NCBI GenBank assembly: GCA_963921425.1
Contig: OY992832.1
Location: forward strand, 15,722,835 to 15,786,834
DNA from: Dryas octopetala
Lineage: Eukaryota; Streptophyta; Magnoliopsida; Rosales; Rosaceae
Direction of reading: 5' to 3'
DNA length: 64,000 bases
The translations under genes and the position numbers were made by a program. The notes beneath the pieces were generated by a model. That model was not told the DNA's origin. It ran no database searches and was given only the letters and a program-made list of their open reading frames with translations. Numbering within the stretch: the first letter of the stretch is position 1; the number at the start of each line of letters is the position of its first letter. Of the stretch, positions 16,901 through 28,318 are shown piece after piece.

Positions 16901-18179
16901 AAATATGTATTGTTTATCTTCTTTAGCCCTAATTCTTTCTAAACCATGAGATTAAAACTGATGCCACAACACAGTTTGCCGACTACCTTGCTCAACTCCA
17001 CCATCCTTGAAACCAAGGCTAGAGGACTACGAAGTAAAGCAACTATAAAATTATGTCTACAAAAATTCTAGAAAATGAGCACTAAAAATCCTCTTTTATG
17101 TCGAGTACTAAGAAATTTCAGATTTTTTCTTTTATTGTTGATTCCCTTTTTTGCCCCTCATTTTATTTTCTTCTCTCTAACCTGACGCACCTCTTTACTC
17201 TTTTTTTTTTCTTTCTCAAATGTTTGCCCCTTTGCCGGAAAAATCAAAAGACAGCTCCTTCTAGTGCAAAACAACTGTCATTTTCTTGACTCCCATGGAC
17301 CATGGTGTCCAAGCTCAATTTGGGATATGCAAGCTTTAATTCATGGTGGCCAGGTTCTAATTAGATACTTGGAGGGTGCAAATTATCACTCAAACTTGTA
17401 ATTTTTTTTTTTTTGGTGAAACTCAAACTTGTAATTAGTATTTAGAATGCATAAAATTATATCTGATCTGGGTTTAGAATTGATAACAGGAAAAAACCAA
17501 AATCACAAAAACTTATTTAATTGCAGTGAAATTGTCTTCATTGCACAATTTGTATTATTGCGCTATCAATTTTATTATTTATTTTACAAGTTTTACAAAC
17601 ATGGTAAGTCTGACGGTGATGGTGGTGGATGGTGGCCTGACTGTGCGTCAAAGAGAAAAAGATTAAAAAAAAAAGAAAAAAGCAGAGAGAGTGGCGTCAG
17701 GTGAGAGAGAAGATGGTAGATCGTTTAGTTTTACCATTAAAACTGAGGGGCAACAAGGGAATTAACAATAACATAAAAAATCTGAAATTTCTTGAAATAC
17801 AAAACCATGTGGCACTTTTTAAAATGATTAGCGTAAGTGACTTTGGGCTACAGTAGCATTCCTCAAAAAGTTTAGTCAAGTTCAAGAAACTCGATTTTGA
17901 ACTCAAGAACGAAACAATATGCCCATGACATATTTGTATTGTTTCCTTAGTCAAATTCAAAAGCAAAAAACAATATAAGAACTTTTGTGAGTTTATGGGA
18001 AGATTGATGGGGCGGTGGCAGGGAAATAAAAGTTGATGTGTGCTTGCTTGATGGGAATGGTCAGGATTGAAACTTAAATAATTCAATAAAAAAGTGGATG
18101 TAAATTAAGAACTTAAGAAATACAAAAATTTAAGAGTTGAAGAGAACTTTAAAGAGCTTTAATGATTTTTTTTTTAGAA

Positions 18180-18346
18180 AAGAAAATCATCGTCAAATGT
18201 CAAGAAACTATATTAAATTTAGAATAATGGCTATGGAATGATTTGCAGGGAAGAAAAAATGTTATTATTATTATTATTATTATTATTTACATAACTTTAA
18301 AGAATGTTTTTAAAGATTTTGGAAAATGTTAAAATGGCGTTTATAA
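18180..18346. repeat. 160-bp dispersed repeat, copy 2
   Basis: Copy 2 of the repeat at 16482-16640. Its end falls within a few bases of the start of PPR5-like coding sequence at 18351, so this repeat sits exactly where the upstream part of that gene is missing. It contains an expanded ATT microsatellite (18261-18288). Confidence 0.75.
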
Positions 18347-18350
18347 ACAG

Positions 18351-19467
18351 CGCTGGTACGTTGCTGGTAATGGCGTTTATTCGAAACTGATTTCGGTTAT
18401 GGGAAAGAAAGGCCAAACCCATGGCCATGTGGCTCTTCTCTGAGATGCGTAATAGTGGGTGCCGGCCTGATACTTCTGTTTACAATGCACTCATCTCGGC
18501 TCACCTCAACAGCAAGGACAAAACAAAGGCTTTGGACAAAGCTCTCGGGTACTTTGACAAGATGAAGGGAATGGAACGGTGTCAACCCAACATTGTGACA
18601 TACAACATTCTTTTGAGAGCTCTTGCCCAAACTCGAAATGTAGAGAAAGTTAATGCTTTGTTTAAAGATCTTGATGAGAGCATTGCTTCCCCTGATATCG
18701 ATACGTATAATGGTGTAATGGATGCATATGGGAAAAATGGGATGATCAGAGAAATGGAATCTGTGCTTTCTCGCATGAAAAGTAATCAGTGTAAGCCCGA
18801 CATCATCACCTTTAATCTACTGATTGATTCATATGGGAAGAAGCAACAATTTGATAAGATGGAACAGGTATTTAAGAGCTTACTTCGTTCCAGGGAGAAA
18901 CCAACGCTCCCTACATTTAATTCAATGATCGTAAATTATGGGAAGGCAAGACTTAAAGAGAAAGCGGAAGATGTATATAAGAAGATGACTGACATGAAAT
19001 ACAGACCAAGCTTCATAACATATGAGAGTCTTATCATGATGTATGGGTTCTGTGATAGTGTTTCACGAGCTAGGGAGATATTTGACAAGTTGGCTGATTC
19101 TGGACCGGAGGTAAAGGTGTCAACGTTCAATGCGATGCTTGATGTTTACTGCTTGAATGGTTTGCCCATGGAAGCAGAGAAGCTTTTTGCGAGTGGAAAT
19201 AGTATTGGGGTACGTCCAAATGTATCAACATATAAACTTCTTTACAAGGCTTACACTAAAGCTAACATGAAGGAGCTTCTAGAGAAACTGCTGAAGAGCA
19301 TGGAAAAAGATGGTATTGTCCCTAATAAGAGGTTCTTTCTAGAGGCTCTGGGAGCATTTTTGTCTTCACCAGGGAGTCCGGGATCTGTGAGTGCCACAAC
19401 TGGTTTGAGCAGTTCAAAAGAAGGCGCAAATGGTTTGAGCAGGTCAAAAGATGGCGCAAAAACTTAG
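18351..19467 (+). pseudogene. PPR5: PPR5/EMB2453-like PPR gene, 5'-truncated and frameshifted
   Basis: The open frame from ATG 18421 to 19467 (348 residues) consists of about eight P-class pentatricopeptide repeats plus a Ser/Gly-rich tail. It closely resembles the C-terminal two thirds of the chloroplast RNA-binding protein PPR5 (Arabidopsis EMB2453, At4g39620), which in maize protects the trnG-UCC precursor. Coding similarity continues upstream to 18351 (RWYVAGNGVYSKLISVMG), just after an acceptor-like AG. A one-base gain or two-base loss around 18414-18420 shifts that part out of frame. The N-terminal part with transit peptide is absent upstream. It could be a decayed copy, an assembly fault, or a last exon whose first exon was displaced. 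The intact tail end fits with a once-functional locus. Confidence 0.75.
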
Positions 19468-19552
19468 GTGGAATAACTTGGTGCTAGTGCATTGAACAAG
19501 AGCAATTTCAGGTATTAAAGTGAATTGGCAAGTAGTGCATGCCCTTGAATCA

Positions 19553-21242
19553 TTACTGACTACTTGAGCAATTTGAAGCCAGCCATCCCTCTTCTAACTC
19601 TGTCAATAAGTCCAGATATTAGAACCAAACCGCAAGAGATGAAAAATCTAAGCCCCAAATAAATAAGATTCACTTTTTGAAAAAATGACAGATATTCACA
19701 TTGATATCATGAACAAGAGATTATACAGATACTGATTGGAAGGGATTCATACCATGGATAGTTTCCAGGTTGTCTTCCTTATAAACACCAAGGGGTGAGC
19801 CATGGACAGATAAGAGCACCTCCCCGGGCTTTGGGAGCCTTAGCGTTCTGAGTGTCTTCCCAATAGGCAGCATCTGGCTAATAACCTGCAGCATAAACCA
19901 CAATTATTTAAATCACTTGGAACACCTATTTGAACTAAATGCCATCCAAATGCTCTTTCTGCTCAAAAGTTTATCCAACAGCACCAGAGCACAAACAGAG
20001 TAGACCTCAACAAAAACCAAACATGATTTCAGAAAGGAGAATTCATAGAGAAAAGGGCTTTTGGATACAAGGGATCCTTAAATGGTGCTTCAAAACATGC
20101 TACTATAAGTTTACTGCATGTAAGAATGTAAACATATCAAAACACATTTGAAAACCCCTTGAATTTGTAAATGGACATAAATAACAATAGAACTTACAAA
20201 CTCCCTGATATGCAGATTATCGGCATCCAGAAGGCTTGTTTTCACTGTCACCAATAACCAATCAACTCAATCATGTAAGATATGAGCAGTGCAAGAGAAT
20301 TGAAGGGTACAAACTGACTCCTATAATTATAGCTCATCACATCTGAAGATTAGAAATTGCAAATACCTGCTTTACCAGAAAACTCAAAGCCAGCCATAGA
20401 TGGGATTGCACTTGCAGCTACGCAATTTGAATATACCATGGACAATTGATTAAGAAGAGAGCCATGCAAGTCACTTCCATTGTTCATGGATACTTGGCCA
20501 TCTTTATTTATCCCCTGCACTTCAGTCAGTCCATTTTCTCCATTTCTTGAAACTGACAAATTTGGAAGGTTTTCTTGAAAAACTTGCAACAATGGGGTTT
20601 GCAGCTGCTCCTCGGTGAAGTGTGATCGAATCAAAGGCAATTCAGTCGGTAGATGTTCAATCCCCACATCGCGAATAGCCCTAATGGCAGCAATTTGCTG
20701 CTCAACTGTAAAAATGAAACAAGCAATATAATTTACCATAAACCCAAACTAAACGTCTGAATTTTAACACATAATTTAGTAATTCAAATGCACATAAAAT
20801 TGCTTATAAAAAACAGATTCTACTATTCTAGGCAAAAGACAATGAAGAGGGGATTAGTAAATCGAAAGGAACATGTTAAACTAATAAAAGGGGGGGACAG
20901 ACGGATAACAAAAAGGTACAAAAAAGATTTTTCTGATGAGAAGTCAGAAGCCCAGTTTCCAATCAAAGCGGAAGTTAAGGAAGCTTCTAGTCCTTCATAG
21001 AAAAAGGGTCACTACTGATAGCCATTTTCACATGGAGAAAGATACATACATGATGAATACAATCTGGTCAGATAGACCCAATGGCGGAAAGTAAAGTAGA
21101 AGGGGTGTAAAGTGAAATGATTACCATCTGGGTCTGTGAATTGAGCTTGTTGCTTATCATTCTTGGGCTCCTTTGCCTCCGCACCATTCAAATCGGTCCA
21201 CCCAACTCGTTTTACAGTTTTCTTAGCTCTTCTTCTTGCCAT
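19553..21242 (-). CDS. BORR: Borealin-related protein, chromosomal passenger complex
   Basis: Five exons join in phase: 21242-21125, 20705-20367, 20244-20198, 19885-19753 and 19599-19553, encoding about 227 residues. The N-terminus is strongly basic (ARRRAKKTVKR), a coiled segment begins VEQQIAAIRAIRD, a low-complexity middle follows, and the C-terminus carries the conserved LRLPKPGEVLLSVHGSPLG motif. In Arabidopsis the Borealin-related protein (from memory At4g39630) joins Aurora, INCENP and Survivin-like partners at centromeres. Its neighbour there is the PPR5 gene, as here, which supports the call. The stop codon lies 85 bp from that of the convergent PPR gene. The last exon is short, and I chose its acceptor because it restores a GLU-rich ending in phase; the final dozen residues are the least certain part. 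Confidence 0.72.
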
Positions 21243-21918
21243 TTGATCTGCTCAATTTTATCTGACAATCACAAATACATAGAATTGGTTTGCTGCTATC
21301 ATATCCAACAAATACATTTTTTACCCATTTGTGCCGCTCCTGTTTGTAATTGTTAGTTTCTATTCTTGTTTTTGTAATTGATACTATCTTCTTCTCATAT
21401 GAACTGGTCAAGTGGTGTACTTACTAGTTGCTATTCACCGTCGGCGATCAGAGGGTTGCCGGAGCTTGCAGAGGCGGGCGGGTCACTTGTACAACACGCA
21501 ACCTACAAAATGGGTTTCATAAGGAGGAGGTAGTTTGGGGGGGAAAGTGAGTATGTTGACTATGTTCCAAGTTCCAACAGCTTGCAACGGGTCGGGTAAA
21601 AAGTTGGACTAATATTGGATCCAGTTGTAAGAAAATGATTTCTTTCAATTTTTTTTTTCTCTTTATTTGAGTAATTTGACCTCTATTTATAATATTTATG
21701 ATTAGGGAAATAGTGAGCATGTTTGCTTTTGATTCTTGTTCTCTTTAAACTTAAAAATAACCTTGTTGCAGACTCTATATCCTCTCCCTGTCTTTATTGT
21801 GTTGATATAGGATTTATGTCCTAAATTACGAAGAATTTATGTATGACCCACATGGTATATATTTTGACATTAATAATGCAGAGATCTCAACTTTTCTTTT
21901 TCACTTTATGTATCACTA
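21243..21918. other. BORR upstream region
   Basis: This contains the presumed promoter and 5' UTR of the Borealin-related gene, which reads leftward from 21242. I see no convincing TATA box. A GC-rich patch (21437-21480) may mark the transcription start area. No other gene is supported. Confidence 0.4.
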
Positions 21919-23290
21919 GTACCGAGGAGTAAAATTTCGAAATTTTCGGCGAAATTTCGCTGAAAATTTCGTTTTTTGAAAAGGGCGAAATTTTATCATA
22001 ATACCAAAATATTTTTATTAAAATTTCAGAAATTTCGACGAAAATTTCGACTTAGGTGGGATTTCTGGGTTTCAGTAGGCTTCGGGCGGCATGGGGAGAG
22101 AGAGAGAGAGAGGAGGTCGGGGAGAGAGAAAGAGATGAGAGAGATGAGATTGATCTGGCAGTGTGTGCGGCTGGAAGAAAGAGATGAGGTCAATCTGGTG
22201 ATGTGTGCGACTGGAAGAGAGAGATGAACTCGATCTGGTGTGTGAGGTTTGGTGTGTGCAGCTGGAAAAGAGAGATGAGGTTGGGGAGAAAGAGAGAAAA
22301 GCTAAAGCTTGATGAGTTAAAGCCTCAGACTAAGGAGTGAAAACGATCTGAGAGAGAGAGAGATGGTCGATCTGCCAATTAAAGCCTCAGAGAGAGAGAG
22401 AGGGAGATGGTCATTCTGCCAATTACTTGTTTCTAGGCACAGGCGCACAGCCAATTAGCCAATCAGCCAATCCAATTCAACTTCTTTTGGTTTTTGTCTT
22501 TTTTGTCAATTTCACTTTATACTTGTTTTTAAAATAACGTTTTTATTTTTATTTTTATTCCAAATTCTTTTAACAATTTTAATTGATTGTGAGTTTTTAA
22601 CTTTTTAAAACTCAAAATAGAAATTACCCAAAAACCCCTCACAATCAAACGCTCGTAACTTTTAAACCGTAGCTCCGATTCACAAACAGTTTGTGTGTAT
22701 GCTTTTGTGAGCTCGAGTTATTTCCAATAGGACAAAAATTAAGATTAAAAACCCATTATTGAAAATAGTCAACTTCGGAGTCAAACTAAATTATAAAAAA
22801 TTTAATTAAAACAAACATTTTTAAAAATAATCACTATCCAATTTTTTTGAAATTTGGAGAATTTGTGAAATTAAAATTTTAGGTAAACCGCTATCACCGC
22901 TGCTGCACTGGGTTGGTTCTCCTTTAACTCAATTTGATTATCAAAGACCATTTCCAAGTCCTTACTAGTAAGCTTGCTACTTCCCGTTGCCACAATGGTG
23001 ATTTATTCGTGTAATTTCATTATATAATTATTAATTAGTGAAACATTTTTTTAACAGTATTTGCCTCCAGCGCGCATTATATTATTCATCACATATCACA
23101 TAAAACTTACCATATAATTTTGTTTCTTTAATGTTTTTTATCATTATAGTAGATAATATGTTAAATAAACATATGATAAAGTTTCATTCAAAATTTCCGT
23201 ATATATTTTGATAATAATTTCCGTCGTTTCCGTCTAATTTTTGTCGAAATTTAAAAATCTTCGAAATTTCCTTCGAAATTTTATTCCTTG
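21919..23290. mobile_element. Non-autonomous hAT-like DNA transposon, about 1.37 kb
   Basis: The same 7-bp word ATCACTA borders both ends (21912-21918 and 23291-23297). The left terminus (GTACCGAGGAGTAAAATTTCG) and the right terminus in reverse complement (CAAGGAATAAAATTTCGAA) are imperfect inverted repeats. Many AAATTTCG words crowd both subterminal regions (21930-22055 and 23220-23285), as is typical of hAT transposase-binding sites. The interior has GA-rich tandem repeats and no transposase. The duplication is one base short of the usual 8-bp hAT length, so the family call is tentative. Confidence 0.65.
22090..22400. repeat. GA-rich degenerate tandem repeat inside the transposon
   Basis: A unit of about 45 bp containing GGCTGGAAGAGAGAGATGAG and GATCTGGTG recurs at least four times between 22140 and 22280, flanked by AG microsatellite runs near 22093, 22343 and 22391. 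Open frames here are products of the repeat and are not genes. Confidence 0.7.
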
Positions 23291-23297
23291 ATCACTA

Positions 23298-25217
23298 CTT
23301 ACTTTATTAGACATGATATCTCCTTTTATTTTTTAAGTTTTATTTTTTATTTTTTAATATTTAATGTATAAATATCATGTAAGTTGAGAAAGAAAAATTG
23401 AAAAAATAAGTTGGAATACCTAGCACAATTGTTTTATGATATTGTCATTTGCTGGTGATACAATATAGTAGACACTTTTGTGATGTATGTTTAACTAACC
23501 TTTATTATCAGCCTATGCAATTGGTTGGACAGTTTTCGATCATTGTGAAATTGATACGAATATTACTGTTACTTCAATTTTATGTTATGATTGAATGGAT
23601 GACTCATTTGTGAGTTATTTGGTTACAATCCAACTTATTTATTCAGTTTTGACTTTTGATAGTTGTTTGGATAATTCAATACTTTAATATTGATTTTGGG
23701 TTCACTTTTCTGTACTTTGCAATTTTAAATCAATAAAAGTGCTGAACTATTTTGAGTTGGGATTTTTTTTTTTTTTTTGTCAATCTCCCATACCTTCTGA
23801 TTGAGTCAAGTTCTCAAAAGTTATTCAGGTTCATCTTGGTTTATGAGGTTCGTAGTAATTGATTTAAGTATTTGGCTAACATAAACGCAGTTGATAAACG
23901 AGTTATTTAACTTTTGGTTTGCATAATGTGAATATATGCACAAGTTACTGATTTTCTCGAAAGAAATATTTTGAAATTATATATAGTTCATGTTCTATAA
24001 GTTTTTGTTTTGCTGCTATTTAGACATGAAGTCAATTTGTAGAGACATATTGTAAGTCTCAATTTACTAGATTTCATAACTACAGGTATACATTAAGTAC
24101 ATGGCTACCATATGTATTGTATTTTTATGAGCATGTTATTGATTGTTAAATACTGAACGTTTTTTGTTTAGGGGAATTGATGTTATGCTGTTTTGATCAA
24201 TCTTTATAGACCACAATAACTGTTTTTGTGCTACTTTTGCATAAGGGAATAGCAAATGTTTATGTGAAATTAATATAATTTGGGAGTTTGTTCAGTGTTA
24301 GCACATTAACAATTCTATTGCAACGTGATGAAGGCTCTCCAATCATTTATGTGATTTTCATATCTGGATTGTTTGTTCTTGCTTTTGCTCTTATAGTAGA
24401 AATTGAGGGCACATATGTTCATTAAATTTCTACTTTATAAGTGGCTTTGTGAGACCTTTTGATCAGTGCGAGCTAAAAGTTTTGTAAACTTAAGGGTTAA
24501 TGCTCACTTATAGATGTGAAATACTTGCCGATTAGAGACAAAGTTGAAGAAGCACATATTATGGTTGAACACATTGACACTAAGTCAATGATTGTTGACC
24601 CGCTTATTAAGTCTTCATCTGTGGGAATAAGGTTTAGTGTTTCAAGTTGTTTTGTTGCAATTTTGAATTTTGTCTAAACTTTACTATTGAGTTATTTCAT
24701 TCTTTTATGAATATATTGTCTCACTACGTTTGTGGATTGTCCAATTCAATTGTTTGATTTACTTGAATATCTTTTATTGTTTTGGATGATAAATACAAAA
24801 CTAAAAAACAAATATAAATACAATATCAAACAACATGCATTTGAAACTTTTTTTTTTGTTGTTGTCAAAGATATTCAAGAAGGCAAGAAAGATCAAAGCA
24901 TCAAACAAAATACAGCAAAAAGACAATTAAAGACAACAAAGGAGCCCCCATTTCCAAAACAAAGACTTAAAAAGACCTTTGCACACACACTAAATTACCC
25001 AGCACTCCCCCATCAGCGTTCAATAGTCCAGCATCCATCGCAAACTGCAATCCAGCCTTAAAGCCATCAACTCCACACTGAAGAATGAAGATATATACGC
25101 AACAAACATTATTATTCATGAAAATTAGAAACATAAATGTAATATGAAACAAGATGCCTTTGAAATTTTAAGCATTAGAAACACGTACCATTCATTTAAG
25201 AAAAACACTATCACCAA
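23298..25217. other. Intergenic region with an exon-like segment
   Basis: Mostly AT-rich with no gene. Two things stand out. At 24823-24877 lies a segment copied at 29284-29342. At 25077-25005, on the minus strand, an acceptor-like TTCAG precedes an open segment beginning CGVDGFKAGLQFAMDAGLLN, which reads like a coding exon. I cannot assign it to a family. It may be the last exon of a decayed or displaced gene. Confidence 0.45.
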
Positions 25218-28200
25218 TTAATTTCTCCTTCTAACACGCATGCGACCACTCTGCTTCGGCCTTTTCAGCATTTTACTTCGCACTTCTCTTCCAAACTCTT
25301 TCATAAACCAATCAACTTTTCTATTTGACAATACGAAATATCCTGTAGAAATTCCAACCACAATTCCACATCCATACCCCATCATTACTGCTTTCCAATC
25401 AATTCCATCTTCTCCCTCAAATGATATTGATGGTGGAGGTTGATGTGCCCCCTCATTGGTGCATGTTTTCAAAAGTGGAAATCCACACAATCCCAAATTC
25501 CCACTATATGAATCATTTGAAAATGTATCAAATTGGTTGCCACGTGGTATGGACCCAACAAGTTGGTTTTCTGAAAGGTTCAATTTTGAAAGGGATGTCA
25601 AGTTTGCTAATTGCCATGGAATCTTACCAACAAGCCTGTTTGAGGAGATATCCAACCATTCAAGTTCAGTCAAATTACTGAAGGAGGGTGGAATGGGGCC
25701 TTTGAGCTTGTTATGAGACAAGTTCAGCCCTTTCAATGATTTCAGCTTGCCGATGACCGTTGGAATCTCTCCTTTGAAACCATTGCTTGAGAAATCAATG
25801 GTTGTGAACATTGTCAGTATTTTCACCAATGGAAAGTCCAACCCTTTCATTGCTACTGTCACAGTGTCCTGATAATACCAAACTCCCATATATTCCAGTT
25901 CATCTTGTCGTACGTTCACCATAGCCATCAGGTTCTCTAAATAATTTGTCGGCAAAAGACCACTAAATTGATTGTGGGAGAGGTCCATGATTCGCAGTCT
26001 TCGGAAGGGAAATCTAGTTTTGGGATTGCTTATGGCACCATGGAATTGGTTAGACCTCAAGATGAGAACCTGCAACTCTGGAAGAGATTCCAACCAATAG
26101 GGGAAGGTGTCATTGATGTTGTTGTTTCCGAGGTCTACAACTTCCAGCTCTTTACAATTTAGCAAAGACCGCGGCACTGGTCCCTCAAATTGATTTCCAT
26201 TCAGGGCGAGATTCCTCAACACGTTACCCTTTGCGAATGTTGCAGGGATCAAGCCAACAAATTTATTCTTCCGCAGATCCAAAACTGAGAGACGCTCCCT
26301 CAAATTCCCTATGCATGGAGGAATTTCACCACTCAAGCTATTATTCGACAAATCAAGGACTTGAAGGTGACTTAGGTTGCAAATCGTTGAAGGCAGCCCT
26401 CCAGTCAATTGATTGTTTGATGCAAAAAACAACCATGTGAAAGGTGGTGGAATCGGAAGCTGTCCTTGGAGCAAGTTGGAGTGAAGGTCAAGAATCCCTA
26501 AGTTTTCCCACGGAAGAAGTTGTTCTATACCTGTCAAGAAATTGTGAGAAAGATTCAAATAATTCAATGAATCTTTCCCCACATCCAACAGCCATGTGGG
26601 AACGTTGCCTTGAATTCGGTTCTGGGAAAGGACTATCTGTTCCAATTGTGGTGAGCCTCTTAGAAAGTATGGGAACTCAGTTATGTTGCAAGAAGACAAA
26701 TCCAGTGACCAAAGTTGAGGCAGGGAAAAGTTACTGAAGTTGTTAAAACTTACCGATAGATGATTATAGGAAAGACCAAGATAAGTGAGACTTTGGAGTT
26801 TTTCAAACTTTTGAAACTCCAAAACGCCACTCAAGTTATTTGAAGATAGAAAAAGGCCTTCAAGGTGTACAAGTACAAAGATTGAACTTGGAATCACGCC
26901 TTGTAGCTTGTTAGAATCTAAAGAAAGATACAATAAAGAAGTAGATTGGAATTCGTTGATATTACCAGTGAGTTGGTTGTTGCCAAGGTCTAAAGATTCC
27001 AAAGATGGCAAGATATATAACCAAGATGGTATGGTTCCGTTAAGTGAGTTATTATATAAACTGAGTGAGATTAAATGTAAAGGAATAGGACCAACTAGTT
27101 GTTTCGTTGAAGAATCATATAAAGATGAAGATATTTTTGTGGAGTTACTATGAACTTCTGGAAGTTGACCCACAAACTTGTTACTTGAAAGATCCAATTC
27201 AATGAGTCCCTCAAGGTTTAAAAGCGACCATGGGATCTGACCACCAAAACCATTACCTGACAGGTCCAACCTCTTGATTTGTGTGAAGTTGCCAAGCAAT
27301 GCAGGATATGACGATCCAACAAAATTGCAATGGCTGAGGTACAAGACACTCAAAGATTTCAAAATTCTGGTCAGATAAGGTAAATCTATTGAGATTCTAG
27401 TACTAGAGAGTTTCAAAAACTTGAGTGGACTGCTCCAATTTGATTTTGGGAAAGAACCAGTGAGTTCAAAGTTGTAACGTAAATCAAGTTCCTCAAGGTT
27501 TGGTAGGCAGAATGTTTTCTCTGGGAATTTCCCTTGCAAATTACAACCCCAGAGTCTAAGAGACGTCAAGGAAGAAGACAAATTCATAAATGAATCAAGT
27601 CCAACTGAGGACATGTTAACTCGGTCCAGACGAAGCTCTCTAAGATTTGTTAGGTTTTGAACAAGTCTTTTGAAACCAAGTGTTTCTAGGCTCATCATGG
27701 CTCCATAATTAAAAGAGATATTAAGTGAAACCAATTTAGAAAGGTATGAGATTTCTGAAGGGATACGACCACTGAAGTTGGAGTGGGAAAGGTCAAGGTG
27801 AGTCATACTTACAAAGCCACCAAAGTTGGAAGAAACTGGGGAACCTCTGAAATCGTTGTAAGAGAGGTTTAGCTTCTGGAGATGAGCAAGGGAGAAAAGA
27901 CTACTGTTGTCATGAATATTGCCTTGAAGCCCACTATAGCCAAGGTTGAGGCCAATCACGTGACCCGTCACTCTTTCACAAGTGATTCCACTCCATGCGC
28001 AGCAATCCTTACTCTTATCCCAAAAGACTGTTCTAGGATAAGGAGGAAAAGTTGCTTCATAAGAAAAAAAACGAAACAGAGGAGGAGAGGTATCGATAAC
28101 GAAGGAGTTTTTGAATTGAAGCAAAGCAGAGCTCTCGTCAGGATGACAGAGATGACCTGAAGAAGGAGAAGAAGAAGAGTTAAATGATGCTGAGCAGCTG

Positions 28201-28253
28201 AATTGAGAAGTATAGACCAAGAAGAGGAGATGCAGCCATGACAACCACCCCAT
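25218..28253 (-). CDS. LRR receptor-like protein (Cf-9/RLP type)
   Basis: A single exon encodes 1,011 residues. It has a signal peptide (about 1-24), a cysteine-containing LRR N-terminal cap (including CCAWSGITC), more than 25 extracellular leucine-rich repeats of the LxxLxxLxLSxNxLxGxIP type (about 100-900) with a loop-out region, the cap motif GNLGLCGFPL, an acidic juxtamembrane stretch, one transmembrane helix (about 955-975) and a short basic tail without kinase. Many N-glycosylation sites are present. Proteins of this type act at the plasma membrane with SOBIR1- and BAK1-like kinases, in immunity or development. The ligand is unknown. The start is the first ATG ahead of the hydrophobic leader. 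A second, broken copy lies at 1654-2172, so this belonged to a larger family cluster. Confidence 0.93.
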   Translation of the reverse strand: MGWLSWLHLLFLVYTSQFSCSASFNSSSSPSSGHLCHPDESSALLQFKNSFVIDTSPPLFRFFSYEATFPPYPRTVFWDKSKDCCAWSGITCERVTGHVIGLNLGYSGLQGNIHDNSSLFSLAHLQKLNLSYNDFRGSPVSSNFGGFVSMTHLDLSHSNFSGRIPSEISYLSKLVSLNISFNYGAMMSLETLGFKRLVQNLTNLRELRLDRVNMSSVGLDSFMNLSSSLTSLRLWGCNLQGKFPEKTFCLPNLEELDLRYNFELTGSFPKSNWSSPLKFLKLSSTRISIDLPYLTRILKSLSVLYLSHCNFVGSSYPALLGNFTQIKRLDLSGNGFGGQIPWSLLNLEGLIELDLSSNKFVGQLPEVHSNSTKISSSLYDSSTKQLVGPIPLHLISLSLYNNSLNGTIPSWLYILPSLESLDLGNNQLTGNINEFQSTSLLYLSLDSNKLQGVIPSSIFVLVHLEGLFLSSNNLSGVLEFQKFEKLQSLTYLGLSYNHLSVSFNNFSNFSLPQLWSLDLSSCNITEFPYFLRGSPQLEQIVLSQNRIQGNVPTWLLDVGKDSLNYLNLSHNFLTGIEQLLPWENLGILDLHSNLLQGQLPIPPPFTWLFFASNNQLTGGLPSTICNLSHLQVLDLSNNSLSGEIPPCIGNLRERLSVLDLRKNKFVGLIPATFAKGNVLRNLALNGNQFEGPVPRSLLNCKELEVVDLGNNNINDTFPYWLESLPELQVLILRSNQFHGAISNPKTRFPFRRLRIMDLSHNQFSGLLPTNYLENLMAMVNVRQDELEYMGVWYYQDTVTVAMKGLDFPLVKILTMFTTIDFSSNGFKGEIPTVIGKLKSLKGLNLSHNKLKGPIPPSFSNLTELEWLDISSNRLVGKIPWQLANLTSLSKLNLSENQLVGSIPRGNQFDTFSNDSYSGNLGLCGFPLLKTCTNEGAHQPPPSISFEGEDGIDWKAVMMGYGCGIVVGISTGYFVLSNRKVDWFMKEFGREVRSKMLKRPKQSGRMRVRRRN

Positions 28254-28304
28254 CTTAATTTCTACTACTCTGAAAATGTTGAGTGTAGTTGGATGCTCTT
28301 AATG

Positions 28305-28318
28305 CATATATATATACA
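28305..28318 (-). promoter_or_regulatory. TATA box of the receptor-like protein gene
   Basis: An alternating TATATATATA run lies about 55-65 bp upstream of the ATG at 28253, implying a short leader. Confidence 0.5.

Larger units (their letters stand above)
8823..18344. other. AT-rich intergenic region, 9.5 kb
   Basis: I find no credible protein gene. Short open stretches have no family motifs and AT-driven codon use. The region holds poly(A) and poly(T) tracts (9008, 9165, 11338, 15220), a TIR element (9469-10243), a CT/GA-rich block with an (AG)n tract (9660-9975), a repeat copied at about 10405-10500 and 10975-11060, a CACAGTAACAATGATTGCT-type repeat (12815-13040), a GC-rich hairpin (13095-13151), a (TA)n run (14229-14253), three copies of a GGCACAA repeat (14925-16900) and one copy of a 160-bp repeat at 16482-16640. 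ATT microsatellites occur near 16088 and 16563. Confidence 0.7.

Noticed and set aside
20788..21000. 70-codon basic open frame in the BORR locus
   Set aside because: Lies entirely inside intron 1 of the Borealin-related gene on the other strand and has no recognisable domain.
22076..22227. Basic Arg/Glu-rich frame
   Set aside because: Encoded by a GA tandem repeat inside a transposon.
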